DNA of 64,000 nucleotides, from the NCBI RefSeq assembly GCF_902859805.1, contig NZ_CADIKC010000005.1:62001-126000 (forward strand), written 5' to 3'. Numbering within the stretch: the stretch's first letter is position 1; the number at the start of each line of letters is the position of its first letter. The notes below the pieces were generated by a model. It did not search any database and had not been told where the DNA came from. It saw only the letters and a list, made by a program, of their open reading frames with translations. The DNA comes from Paraburkholderia sediminicola. GTDB lineage: Bacteria; Pseudomonadota; Gammaproteobacteria; Burkholderiales; Burkholderiaceae. The position numbers were made by a program, and so were the translations under genes. Of this stretch, positions 10,401 through 17,883 are shown piece after piece.

Positions 10401-11018
10401 CCACGCGCCCGAGAAACGCGACAGCGCCCAGCCGTACAAACCGAACTCGAGCATGTCGGCAATGTTCGACGGATTCACCACCGGCATATGCCACGCCATC
10501 AACGCGAAGTCGCTCTGATGCGGCATCGACGACGACACGCAGCCGTGATCGTCGCCCGCCACCACCAGCACGCCGCCGTGCGGCGACGAGCCGTACGCGT
10601 TGCCGTGCTTCAGCGCGTCGCCCGCGCGATCCACGCCGGGGCCTTTGCCGTACCACATCGCGAATACGCCTTCGACGGTGCGCTCTGGATCCGACTCCAC
10701 TCGTTGCGTACCGAGTACGGCGGTGCCGCCGAGTTCTTCGTTGATCGCGGGCAAAAAGCGAATATCACTCGCCGAGAGCAATTTCTTCGCTTTCCACAGT
10801 TGCTGATCGACCATGCCGAGCGGCGAGCCGCGATAGCCGCTGATGAAGCCGGCCGTGTTCAGGCCCTGCGCGCGGTCTGCGGCGCGCTGCATCAGCGCAA
10901 GGCGCACCAGCGCCTGCGTACCGGTCAGGAAGATCCGGCCGCGCGTGGCGGTGAGGTTATCGGACAGCTTGTAGTCGGCGAGAGCGGGCGTGCCGTCGAT
11001 GGGCAGGCGAGCGGTCAT
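7431..11018 (-). CDS. Indolepyruvate ferredoxin oxidoreductase, fused alpha-gamma form
   Basis: This 1195-residue enzyme oxidatively decarboxylates arylpyruvates (and probably branched 2-oxo acids) to acyl-CoA during amino-acid catabolism. It fuses the TPP-binding IorA-like part, a ferredoxin-like part and the IorB/gamma part. Visible motifs are CSGCPHNTSTKVP, a cysteine cluster CEGCGDCGVQSNC followed by CNKDYSCVNGFC for iron-sulfur clusters, and the gamma-domain VTGVGGTGVVTVGAL. The ATG at 11018 has an excellent AAGGAG; a 20-codon upstream extension is unlikely. It is monocistronic. A hairpin element shared with the HMG-CoA lyase leader lies immediately upstream of its Shine-Dalgarno. Confidence 0.93.
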   Translation of the reverse strand: MTARLPIDGTPALADYKLSDNLTATRGRIFLTGTQALVRLALMQRAADRAQGLNTAGFISGYRGSPLGMVDQQLWKAKKLLSASDIRFLPAINEELGGTAVLGTQRVESDPERTVEGVFAMWYGKGPGVDRAGDALKHGNAYGSSPHGGVLVVAGDDHGCVSSSMPHQSDFALMAWHMPVVNPSNIADMLEFGLYGWALSRFSGAWVGYKAISETVESGSTVDLDALQTEWTIPQDFEVPAGGLHNRWPDLPSLTIEARMHAKLDAVRHFARTNSIDKWIAPSPHANVGIVTCGKAHLDLMETLRRLDLTVADLEAAGVRIYKVGLSFPLEMTRIDAFVSGLSEVLVIEEKGPVIEQQIKDYLYNRTQGTRPIVVGKNAEDGTMLLSSLGELRPSRILPVFANWLAKHKPALDRRERVVDLVAPQILSNAADSVKRTPYFCSGCPHNTSTKVPEGSIAHAGIGCHFMASWMERDTTGLIQMGGEGVDWASHSMFTKTRHVFQNLGDGTYFHSGILAIRQAVAAKATITYKILYNDAVAMTGGQPVDGSISVPQIARQVEAEGVSRFVVVSDEPEKYDGHHDLFPKGTTFHHRSEMDTVQRELRDTDGVTVLIYDQTCAAEKRRRRKKGEFPDPDKRLFINEEVCEGCGDCGVQSNCLSVEPLETALGRKRRIDQSSCNKDYSCVNGFCPSFVTVEGGKLKKAAGAAFDPVALAARVDALPIPATHLDAAPYDILVTGVGGTGVVTVGALISMAAHLEGKSASVLDFMGFAQKGGSVLSFVRFAARDEWLNQVRIDTQQADVLLACDMVVGASADALQTVRHGRTRIVVNTHAIPNATFVQNPDATLHADALIDKMRHAAGDDRMSTCDAQALATRFLGDTIGANILMLGYAWQLGLVPVSFAAMMRAIELNNVAVQMNQLAFSIGRVAAEDPAALESLWQARHLAKQAVRVDTLDELIAHREGRLQTYGGASYVRRYRTLVDAARRAETAVDAKSERITRAVATTFYRLLAVKDEYEVARMHTDTAFREALEAQFEGVAGKDFGIKFNLAPPTLTRPQPGVNPTKKTFGQWMWPVLGVMAKFSGLRGTMFDPFGRTLERKMERELAGDYEITLQRAFAKLSANNLEDVAKLADLHARVRGYGHVKLANLAGVKRGERDLAARLQIDAATSASVKKSLEEMKGAGQLRGIPVVVAK

Positions 11019-11033
11019 GGGTGAGTCTCCTTT

Positions 11034-11078
11034 GTCGATCGGAGTTGGCGCTTGTGCACTTACTCCGATCCCAAGCAA
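11034..11078 (-). promoter_or_regulatory. Hairpin leader element before the indolepyruvate oxidoreductase
   Basis: On the minus strand GATCGGAGT pairs with ACTCCGATC (hairpin 11037-11070). Inside is an AA/CA internal loop and a short GTGC/GCGC stem. The sequence continues into GACAAAGGAGACTCACCC and the ATG. It aligns almost base for base with the elements at 39280-39373. One outer T-A pair here is C-G there, a compensatory change. This suggests an RNA element in the 5' UTR. The function is unknown. Confidence 0.6.
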
Positions 11079-11285
11079 TTAATTGCGGTTTGCATCCGCG
11101 CGCCGTGGGGTGGGGGCCACAAAAGGTGACGCGGCGAAAGAGACTCTATTTTTTAGCGCCAATTGGAGTGAATTTTTTCTACTTGGCGAGGCGTTCAACG
11201 AAACAGCGCGACGGGTCGCGCGTTTTAATGAAGTTTTGAGGTGGATCTGCCACGCGGCAGGTGCATTCGGGTATGCCCTGGGGTT

Positions 11286-12776
11286 TCAATACCCCGTCCA
11301 GACAGCCAACGCCAACGCGCCACCCGAGAGCAACAGGAGCACCACGAACAGCGGCAGGATGAACCTGATCCACTGGCCGAAGCCGACCCGCGCAGTGGCG
11401 AGATACGCGAGCAGCATCCCGGAGGTGGGCGTCACCATGTTCGTCAGGCCGCCGCCCAACACGAAGGCGAGCACCGACGTCTGGCCGCTCACGCCGGACA
11501 GCTGCGCAATCGGTCCGATGATCGGCATGCTGACCGCGGCCTTGCCGGACACGGACGGAATGAACACGTCGAGCACCATCTGCACGGCCATCAGGCCGTT
11601 CGCCACCCACACCGCCGACTGGCCGCGCGCGAGCCGCGTGAAGTGTTCAATCAGCGTGTCGAGCACCAGACTGTTCTGCAGAATCAGTTCCACCGATGCC
11701 GCGAGGCCGATCAGCAAGCTCGCCAGAATCATCCCTTTCATGCCGTCGACGAAAGCGTCCGCTGCACTGCGCGAATCGAGCCTGCCCACGGCCGCCGTCA
11801 CGATACTGATGAACACATAAAACGCGGACAACTCCACGTTGCCCCAATGCAATTCGCGCGTGCCGATCACCAGCATCGCGGCGGCGATCGTCAGTACGAT
11901 CAGCGTCGCCTTGTGGCGGCCTGAGAGCTTTGCTTGTGGGTGTTGGTCGAGACTCGCTTTTGCCGCCGCCAGCCGGTAGCCGCTCAAGCGCACGTGGGCC
12001 AGCAGATACAGAATGCCCAGAGTCAGGAACACGACGAACACGCCGATGCGCATTGCGATACCGCTAAAGAGCGGCACACCGACGATCGGCTGCGCGACGG
12101 CGAGCGACAGCGGATTGGTCACCGAGGCGATATAGCCGACCTTCGCGGCAATCGCAACGAGTCCAACCGCGAACAGGTTCGATAAGCCGAGCCGCCGCGC
12201 CAGCACCATCACCATCGGAATGATGACGAGGTATTCGGAAATGAAGCCGAGCAACGTGCTGCCCAAACCGATCAGCACCATCAGCAGCGGCGCGAGCACA
12301 TAGATGTTGCCCGCGGTGAGTTGCAGCAGCCGGTCGATTCCCGCATCCACCACGCCCGTTTTGCGCATCACGCCGAACATGCCGCCAACGAACATCACCA
12401 TGAAAATCAGCGGTGCGTTCTTGATGAGGCCATTGGGCACAGCGACAAACGCCGACACGAGACTCGCGGGCGCGGCCAGTTCGGGCGTGCTTTTGCTGAC
12501 GTTCGGCGCGACCAGCGTGGCGAGGCTGTGACTCTTCGGCACTACCTGATAGGTGCCCGGCACCACCAGCTTGTCGTGACGCTCGAAGTGACCGGCGTCG
12601 ATCAGATAGGTCATCACCACGGCGGCGAGCACGACCCAGATCATCATCACCACCGGATGCAGCATCTTGCCGTGAGGTTTTTTTTCGTCGCTGCCGTTGC
12701 CGGGATGATTGCCTTGCCGATGGTCATCGTCGGCGGCGGGCGCCGCGGGTGGGGCCGGTGGCGTGAGAGTGGTCAT
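11286..12776 (-). CDS. YfcC/DcuC family membrane transporter
   Basis: This is an inner-membrane carrier of 496 residues with about twelve hydrophobic segments, after a 35-residue Pro/Ala/His-rich cytoplasmic N-terminus. The motifs NAPLIFMVMFVGGMFGVM, GLGSTLLGFISEY and PSVSGKAAVSMPIIGP fit the YfcC branch of the DcuC-like carriers. It is the last gene of a three-gene operon after the amidohydrolase and IclR genes (13-nt gap, AGGAA before the ATG). The context suggests an amino acid or N-acyl amino acid as substrate, which is inference only. A short GGGGT/ACCCC hairpin overlaps the stop region. Confidence 0.85.
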   Translation of the reverse strand: MTTLTPPAPPAAPAADDDHRQGNHPGNGSDEKKPHGKMLHPVVMMIWVVLAAVVMTYLIDAGHFERHDKLVVPGTYQVVPKSHSLATLVAPNVSKSTPELAAPASLVSAFVAVPNGLIKNAPLIFMVMFVGGMFGVMRKTGVVDAGIDRLLQLTAGNIYVLAPLLMVLIGLGSTLLGFISEYLVIIPMVMVLARRLGLSNLFAVGLVAIAAKVGYIASVTNPLSLAVAQPIVGVPLFSGIAMRIGVFVVFLTLGILYLLAHVRLSGYRLAAAKASLDQHPQAKLSGRHKATLIVLTIAAAMLVIGTRELHWGNVELSAFYVFISIVTAAVGRLDSRSAADAFVDGMKGMILASLLIGLAASVELILQNSLVLDTLIEHFTRLARGQSAVWVANGLMAVQMVLDVFIPSVSGKAAVSMPIIGPIAQLSGVSGQTSVLAFVLGGGLTNMVTPTSGMLLAYLATARVGFGQWIRFILPLFVVLLLLSGGALALAVWTGY

Positions 12777-12789
12777 GGGCGGATTCCTG

Positions 12790-13560
12790 TCATGCCGGCA
12801 GCGGATTCATCTGCGGCGCGGTGTAGCCGAGTTCGGCGGAGATCGTGCGGCTGCACGCTTGCAGACGGTCGAGGTAATCGGGAATCTCGATCCGGCTGAT
12901 GCGCATTTCCGGCCCCGAGACGCTGACTGCGGCCACTGCTTCGCCGCTGACATCTCGAATCGGCACTGAGATTGCCACCGCCCCCACCGTCACTTCGCCC
13001 ACGCTCACCGCGTAGCCTTTGCGCGCGATCGCATCGAGTTCATCGACGAGTTTCAGCAAGTCCGGCGGCTGCGGCAGTTTCTTCAGGCGGACGAAGTATT
13101 CAGTCTTGACGGCGTCCGGTGCGAACGCGAGCAGGATCTTGCCGGACGCGCCGCTGTTGAGCGAGCGCCGGTTGCCCACCGCGCCGATAGTGCGCATCTC
13201 GTGGGTGCTTTCGCAACGCGCGACGCACACCGTTTCCAGCCCTTCACGCACGCGCAGCACAACGTTTTCATTGATCGCCTGGTTGAGCACGAGCATGTGT
13301 TTCTGCGCCGAGCGCACCAGCGTGTTCTGCTGCGCGGCCGCGACGCCGATCACGAAGGCCTGCGGTCCGAGCGCGTAAGTCGACGCGCGCGTGTCCTGCA
13401 CGACGAAGCGGTGCAATTCGAGCGTGCACAGCATCCGGTAAGCGCGCGACTTGTTGATGCCGAGCTGATTGGCGAGTTCGGTGACGCCCTGGCCTGGATG
13501 TTCGGCGACATGGCTCAGCAACTTGAGCGCGCTGTCGACGGAATCGACGATGTAGTTCAC
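12790..13560 (-). CDS. IclR family transcriptional regulator
   Basis: This is a 256-residue repressor or activator. The N-terminal winged helix-turn-helix includes GVTELANQLGINKSRAYRML, and the C-terminal effector-binding domain carries GASGKILLAF and AVSVSGPEMRI. I use the GTG at 13560 because AAGGA lies 7 nt upstream. An ATG 99 nt further up would overlap the preceding gene. It sits between the amidohydrolase and transporter genes and probably controls both them and the divergent porin. Candidate palindromic operators are at 14545-14563 and 14784-14802. Confidence 0.9.
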   Translation of the reverse strand: MNYIVDSVDSALKLLSHVAEHPGQGVTELANQLGINKSRAYRMLCTLELHRFVVQDTRASTYALGPQAFVIGVAAAQQNTLVRSAQKHMLVLNQAINENVVLRVREGLETVCVARCESTHEMRTIGAVGNRRSLNSGASGKILLAFAPDAVKTEYFVRLKKLPQPPDLLKLVDELDAIARKGYAVSVGEVTVGAVAISVPIRDVSGEAVAAVSVSGPEMRISRIEIPDYLDRLQACSRTISAELGYTAPQMNPLPA

Positions 13561-13585
13561 GGTTGTTCCTTCTTTCGTTGGTTCG

Positions 13586-14479
13586 TCATGCGGAGCGGGG
13601 CGCGGCAAGTTGCGCGCGGACGTAGTCGGCGAGCGCGGCGACGAAGGCGTCGAGGTCACGCTTGAGCGTGTCGAAGCCGGCGTGTTTGACGAACGCCGCC
13701 TCGTCCATGTACAGCCCGCGATTCAGTTCGATCTGGATGCTGTGCCTGCGCCGCGCCGGATCGCTGACGGCAGCGAGCAGATCGCCGCCTTGATACGGCT
13801 CGTTGACCTGCACGCGATAGCCCGCGCCGCTGAAATAGTCCGCCACCCATTGGGTAAAGGCGGGATCCGCGGTGGTGCCGCGGCGGTCGCTGATGACAAA
13901 GTCGGGGCGGGCCTCGCCTGCGTCGACATTCATCTCGTTGCCGCGCGATTTCATCGAATGACAGTCGACATGCCACAACGCGCCGTGCTGCGCATAAGCG
14001 CGTTCGGCCGCGGCGCTGAGCGCCGCGCGGTAGGGGCGGTAGTACGCATCGATGCGATGCTGGACTTCGGCGACCGGGAGCTTGCGGTTGTACATCGGCA
14101 CGTTCGGCAACGCGTCGCGCCGGATCAGGCCCATGCCCCGCAGCGTGTACTTCTCTGGCGCGAGCGGCTCGGGCCATGGCTCGGCGAGCAATTGCGCATC
14201 GATGTCGGTGATTGCGCGGTTCGCGTCGATGTAGGCGCGCGGGAAATGCGCGCCGATCAGTACCCCGCCTTGCTCCGGCACACCGGCCCATAGTTCGTCG
14301 ACGAACGCATCCCACGAGGTGCGAATCGCAGTGATCGGCGCGGACGTGCCGAAGTCGGCCGGCAGCGCGATGCCGCTATGCGGTGAATCGAACAGGATCG
14401 GCAGCAAAGCCGCTGCCGGTTGCGTGATGAAGAACGGCGCGTCGGCGGGCGCGGCAAAAGTGTTGCTATCGGACGTCAA
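13586..14479 (-). CDS. N-formylglutamate amidohydrolase family protein (HutG-like)
   Basis: This 297-residue zinc hydrolase would release formate (or another acyl group) from an N-acyl amino acid in the cytoplasm. The motifs FDSPHSGIALP, GLIRRD and HVDCHSM match the N-formylglutamate amidohydrolase family. No hutH, hutU or hutI is beside it, so a role in histidine degradation is not supported by context. The start is TTG, backed by AAAGGA 7-8 nt upstream. It is the first gene of the operon with the IclR regulator and the YfcC transporter. The true substrate is unknown. Confidence 0.85.
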   Translation of the reverse strand: MTSDSNTFAAPADAPFFITQPAAALLPILFDSPHSGIALPADFGTSAPITAIRTSWDAFVDELWAGVPEQGGVLIGAHFPRAYIDANRAITDIDAQLLAEPWPEPLAPEKYTLRGMGLIRRDALPNVPMYNRKLPVAEVQHRIDAYYRPYRAALSAAAERAYAQHGALWHVDCHSMKSRGNEMNVDAGEARPDFVISDRRGTTADPAFTQWVADYFSGAGYRVQVNEPYQGGDLLAAVSDPARRRHSIQIELNRGLYMDEAAFVKHAGFDTLKRDLDAFVAALADYVRAQLAAPRSA

Positions 14480-14544
14480 AACAAATTCCTTTCGGGTGGC
14501 CGACGCGCGTTGAGGGTCGTCGTTGCCGGAGTTAGTGTCTCGCG

Positions 14545-14563
14545 TGTTTTATTAAATAAAACA
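14545..14563. promoter_or_regulatory. Palindromic operator candidate, copy 1
   Basis: TGTTTTATTAAATAAAACA is a perfect 19-bp palindrome, 66 nt upstream of the amidohydrolase start. It has the same TGTTTTA-N5-TAAAACA layout as copy 2. The obvious candidate regulator is the IclR protein of this operon. Confidence 0.6.
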
Positions 14564-14783
14564 GCATATCAATATTTAACGACGAACCTTATTGCAGGTC
14601 AAGTTACTCGTCAAAAGCCTTGCTATCCGGGCTGATCATTTTCAGATCCCTGCTGGGTAAGGTTTTGCCGTGTATTGGCTAGTAAAACCCCCAGCGGAGT
14701 GGTGTGCCGTCAATGCGGGCAAACCAGCATTTTTCTTATGCCTTGACCAAGCATTTTTGCGTTTCGAATAATAAACGATACGT

Positions 14784-14802
14784 TGTTTTAACTAATAAAA
14801 CA
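14784..14802. promoter_or_regulatory. Palindromic operator candidate, copy 2
   Basis: TGTTTTAACTAATAAAACA has arms TGTTTTA/TAAAACA; the next flanking base pair also matches. It is 78 nt upstream of the porin start. The spacing is identical to copy 1, so both are likely sites for one protein. Confidence 0.6.
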
Positions 14803-14879
14803 AGGTGATCGAAGCTCTCATGCAGAACCCTGGCGGCTTCGACGGGACAGGCTCACACACTCACAACAAGGAAACGCAG

Positions 14880-15986
14880 ATGAACAGGAAAGGTTTGGCG
14901 ATGGCGCTTGCGGGCGCGGGGATCGGCGCAGTGTTGAGCGGTAACGCGGCGGCACAGTCGAGTGTGACGCTGTACGGCATCGTCGACTCCGGCATCACCT
15001 ACACGAGCAACCAGAAGGGCAGCTCGACCTGGCAGGCGACCGGCGGCAATGAGCAGGGTACGCGCTGGGGCATGGTGGGTACGGAGGATCTGGGCGGCGG
15101 CACCACGGCAATCTTCAAACTGGAGAACGGCTTCAACATCGAGACCGGCACGGCGAGCGCGAATGGCCGCATGTTCGGCCGTCAGGCGTGGGTGGGTTTG
15201 TCGAACCAGCGGTGGGGGACATTTACGATGGGGCGCCAGTACAACGCCGCGCAAGATTCGCTGGCGCCGTTGCAGATCGGTGCGAGCACGTCGCTAACGC
15301 AGTACGCGCTGCATCCCTTCGATACCGACGACCTGAACAACTCGTTTCGCACCGACAACTCGGTGAAGTACGTGACGCCGACTTTCGCGGGCTTCCAGGG
15401 CAATGCGATGTACGGTTTCTCCAACGCGACCAACTTCGCGGCGAACCGCAGCTGGAGCGTCGGCGGCACCTACGCGCAAGGTCCGCTACGGCTCGGCGTG
15501 GCCTACGTGGTGCTCGATAACCCGGCGCTCGACACGACCGGCGCGATCCCGTCGGACAACTACTTCACGTTCCTGAAGGGCATCACGAAGCAACAGATCT
15601 GGGGCGCAGCCGGCACGTACGACTTCGGTAACGCGACGTTCGGTCTGCTGTACACCAGCTCGTTGTTCAATCTCCAGACCGGCGCGTCGCAGCGCTTCAA
15701 CAACTACGAAGGCAGTTTCCGTTATCGCTTTACGCCGTCCGTGATGTTTGCAATCGGCGAAACGTACACGCAGGTTCTGACGACGCAAAGCGCAAAGCCG
15801 AGCGTGCACTACCTGCAAACCAGCGCGGGTGTGCAGTACTACCTGTCCAAACGCACTGATCTGTATGTAAACGCGATCTATCAGCGCTCGTCGTCGAATG
15901 CGGTGGCGGCGGTTGAAGGGATCAGCAATCCGTCGAGCTCAAACACGCAGGTGGTGGGCGTCGTGGGGATTCGCCACAAGTTCTGA
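14880..15986 (+). CDS. Gram-negative trimeric porin (Burkholderia type)
   Basis: This is an outer-membrane diffusion channel of 368 residues. A typical signal peptide ends at AAA before QSSVTLYGIVDSG, the conserved porin start. The body has alternating beta-strand patterns, including GTRWGMVGTEDLGGG, and the chain ends in a C-terminal phenylalanine (GIRHKF), the usual assembly signal. AAGGAAACGCAG precedes the ATG. It is divergent from the IclR-controlled operon and probably brings in that operon's substrate, which is inferred from the shared palindromes. Confidence 0.95.
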   Translation: MNRKGLAMALAGAGIGAVLSGNAAAQSSVTLYGIVDSGITYTSNQKGSSTWQATGGNEQGTRWGMVGTEDLGGGTTAIFKLENGFNIETGTASANGRMFGRQAWVGLSNQRWGTFTMGRQYNAAQDSLAPLQIGASTSLTQYALHPFDTDDLNNSFRTDNSVKYVTPTFAGFQGNAMYGFSNATNFAANRSWSVGGTYAQGPLRLGVAYVVLDNPALDTTGAIPSDNYFTFLKGITKQQIWGAAGTYDFGNATFGLLYTSSLFNLQTGASQRFNNYEGSFRYRFTPSVMFAIGETYTQVLTTQSAKPSVHYLQTSAGVQYYLSKRTDLYVNAIYQRSSSNAVAAVEGISNPSSSNTQVVGVVGIRHKF

Positions 15987-16015
15987 ACCGCGCAGTGTCA
16001 CCTAGGCCGCGCGCC

Positions 16016-16999
16016 CTATGGCGCGGGCGCCTTCGCCACAGACGCGGCGACAGGCGCCGAATCGAGCGGCACGACCTCGTCGAAATGCGAGTAGTCGATG
16101 TGACTCACGCCGTTCTCCTCGTGCATGACGTCGACGAAGCGGTGTTGCCAGAGGATCTGCTCGCAGGGCCACATGTGACGCGCCTGCATGGTTTGCGAGG
16201 TCGATTCGTCGACCCCTTCAAGCGTGAGCAGCAGCGACGCGTCGCGGCCCTTGAGCGTCTCGGCGTTCTCGCCGAACAGCGGGCTGTTTTCGTCGATGAC
16301 GTGCATCAGGACCCAGCCCAGTTTGAACACGGGATGCTGGTCGCGCACCAGTGTCAGATCGTAGAGTTTGCGCAGCGTAAAACCTTCGACGGTGGTGTCG
16401 AGGCGCATGATGCGCAGTCTCGCGCGCGCTTCGGCGATCACATTCTGGCGTGCGTTGGCCGCGCGAACCATCAGCGTCATACGGCCGTCGAGCGGCCGCA
16501 CGACCGCATAGCGGGCAAACATGATCTTCGCGTGCGGTCGGGAGAAGCGCGCGAAAATCAGGCCAGTCGCCAACGCGATGCTGGACATGCCGACAAAGAT
16601 TTCGAACGTCGCGACCCAGTGCGCGTAGACGGTCTGCGGATGCATGTCGCCATAACCGACCGTCGCGAGTGTTTCGACGCTAAAGAAAAATGCGCCGCCG
16701 AAGCCCGATGGAAACTGATTGGCGATCGGTGCGTTGCCAAGCATGTAAAGCGCGGCAAAAAAGGTATTGAGCAGTAGGAACAGAACGCCGAGCGAGACAA
16801 AAAACGTCGGCCAGCGGACGACGAGCGCACGGTGATAGAGATCCTGCCAGAGCGGCGTAGGCATGCCGTGGGCAATGACCACGCGATCATCCAGACGCAT
16901 CTCGCGGCTACCGCGCGGGCGACGTTTTCGCGCTTGTGCCTCGGCTTCGGCTTCGGCGTCGCCGATAGCGGAAAAGCGGTCAGACGGTTCGGTAGCCAT
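16016..16999 (-). CDS. Inward-rectifier potassium channel (KirBac)
   Basis: This is a tetrameric inner-membrane K+ channel of about 327 residues, near the length I recall for the B. pseudomallei KirBac1.1. The order is a charged N-terminus and slide helix (to about 62), TM1 (about 66-87), pore helix and selectivity filter TVGYGD (113-118), TM2 (about 127-150), then the cytoplasmic Kir beta-domain to about 300. An in-frame start 13 codons earlier is possible; neither has a strong Shine-Dalgarno. It ends 29 nt from the convergent porin gene. Confidence 0.93.
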   Translation of the reverse strand: MATEPSDRFSAIGDAEAEAEAQARKRRPRGSREMRLDDRVVIAHGMPTPLWQDLYHRALVVRWPTFFVSLGVLFLLLNTFFAALYMLGNAPIANQFPSGFGGAFFFSVETLATVGYGDMHPQTVYAHWVATFEIFVGMSSIALATGLIFARFSRPHAKIMFARYAVVRPLDGRMTLMVRAANARQNVIAEARARLRIMRLDTTVEGFTLRKLYDLTLVRDQHPVFKLGWVLMHVIDENSPLFGENAETLKGRDASLLLTLEGVDESTSQTMQARHMWPCEQILWQHRFVDVMHEENGVSHIDYSHFDEVVPLDSAPVAASVAKAPAP

Positions 17000-17195
17000 C
17001 GGGTGCTCGTGAGAATGAAAACGCGCAAAGCGTAGCACGCCGCCTCGCGTGCTAAAGCTGATTTTCGGCGTGCTGCGCAGACAGTGCGGGCGGTTTCCTG
17101 GCGGGGCGCTTAGCGCGATTCGGGTTGCGTCCGGCGTGTGCCGATGTTACGCCAAGCCTCGCGCGCACGCGCCGCCCGATGCGCCTGTTTTGCGG

Positions 17196-17441
17196 TTATG
17201 GAAATGCTCGCGGCTTTGGAATGCCGGCGCCGTGTTCGATGTCGTCGACTGCTTGCTGGTGCGCTGCGGCGACGGCTTCGCTTTCGTCCGTGTAGCCGTT
17301 GTCGCCACCGACGGTGGTCCACGACTTCACCGCTTTCTCGCGGTGCCGGATCTCGTATTCCGCGTCCCAGCGCGCACCGTTGAGTTCGATAGGGCGGACG
17401 TGAATCGAATACACGCCGTAGAGGAAGAGCTGTTCAGCCAT
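17196..17441 (-). CDS. Small conserved-looking protein, unknown function (pair member A)
   Basis: 81 residues, acidic, no signal peptide or membrane segment. I do not recognise the family with certainty. A strong GGAGG precedes the ATG. It begins with a beta-rich half (GVYSIHVRP..., WDAEYEIRH) and ends in an alanine-rich helix (SEAVAAAHQQAVDDIE). The same layout appears in the next gene upstream (17505-17735), so the two look like tandem paralogs. Confidence 0.7.
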   Translation of the reverse strand: MAEQLFLYGVYSIHVRPIELNGARWDAEYEIRHREKAVKSWTTVGGDNGYTDESEAVAAAHQQAVDDIEHGAGIPKPRAFP

Positions 17442-17504
17442 GATCGCCTCCAGCCGGTTGATTCAGGAGTGGCGCAGCGTCATGGGCGCAGCGCCTGGTT
17501 GTGC

Positions 17505-17735
17505 CTAGAGTTCGATTTCCCCGAGGATGCGGTGGGCGAGCGCCTTGGCTTCCTCGAGCGCTTCCTCTGGCGTGGACGAGGTGGCTTCGACTTCGTAGAC
17601 CGTGGTCTCCTGGTCCGTGCCTGCTTCGCCGTCGTCGCGGGAAAGGGTTACCGTGCCCTGCCACGTGTCGCTTTGTACTTCTCTTATCGACGCGGTGGCT
17701 GTGTAGATACCTTTGGTGTAGGTGATGTCATCCAT
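17505..17735 (-). CDS. Small conserved-looking protein, unknown function (pair member B)
   Basis: 76 residues, acidic and soluble. AAGGAG precedes the ATG. The N-terminal half is strand-like (KGIYTATASIREV, WQGTVTLSR) and the C-terminal half is a predicted helix (PEEALEEAKALAHRILGEIEL). It shares the GxY...W...E-rich-helix plan with the 81-residue protein 63 nt downstream, so they are probably diverged duplicates in one transcript. Function unknown. Confidence 0.72.
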   Translation of the reverse strand: MDDITYTKGIYTATASIREVQSDTWQGTVTLSRDDGEAGTDQETTVYEVEATSSTPEEALEEAKALAHRILGEIEL

Positions 17736-17883
17736 GGCGACGCTCCTTCTTCCAAAGGGTTGGGTTTTTTCATCCTAGCACGATGACCGGGCTTCGGTTT
17801 TTCGCCTGCGCGGCGACCCGATGCTGGCAACCGGTGTCGACAACTGGTGTTGACAACGATACGCGCCGCACAAGGCAAAAAAA

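Larger units (their letters stand above)
14480..14879. other. Divergent regulatory region, amidohydrolase operon / porin
   Basis: 400 nt with no gene and locally AT-rich. It holds two copies of TGTTTTA-N5-TAAAACA (separate entries) about 239 nt apart. One is near each divergent start, so one regulator could control both transcription units. Confidence 0.6.

Noticed and set aside
8262..11024. A 920-codon open frame on the plus strand opposite the indolepyruvate oxidoreductase
   Set aside because: It is the antisense of a well-supported gene in high-GC DNA. It is His/Arg-rich with no domain pattern, and the sense strand has all motifs.
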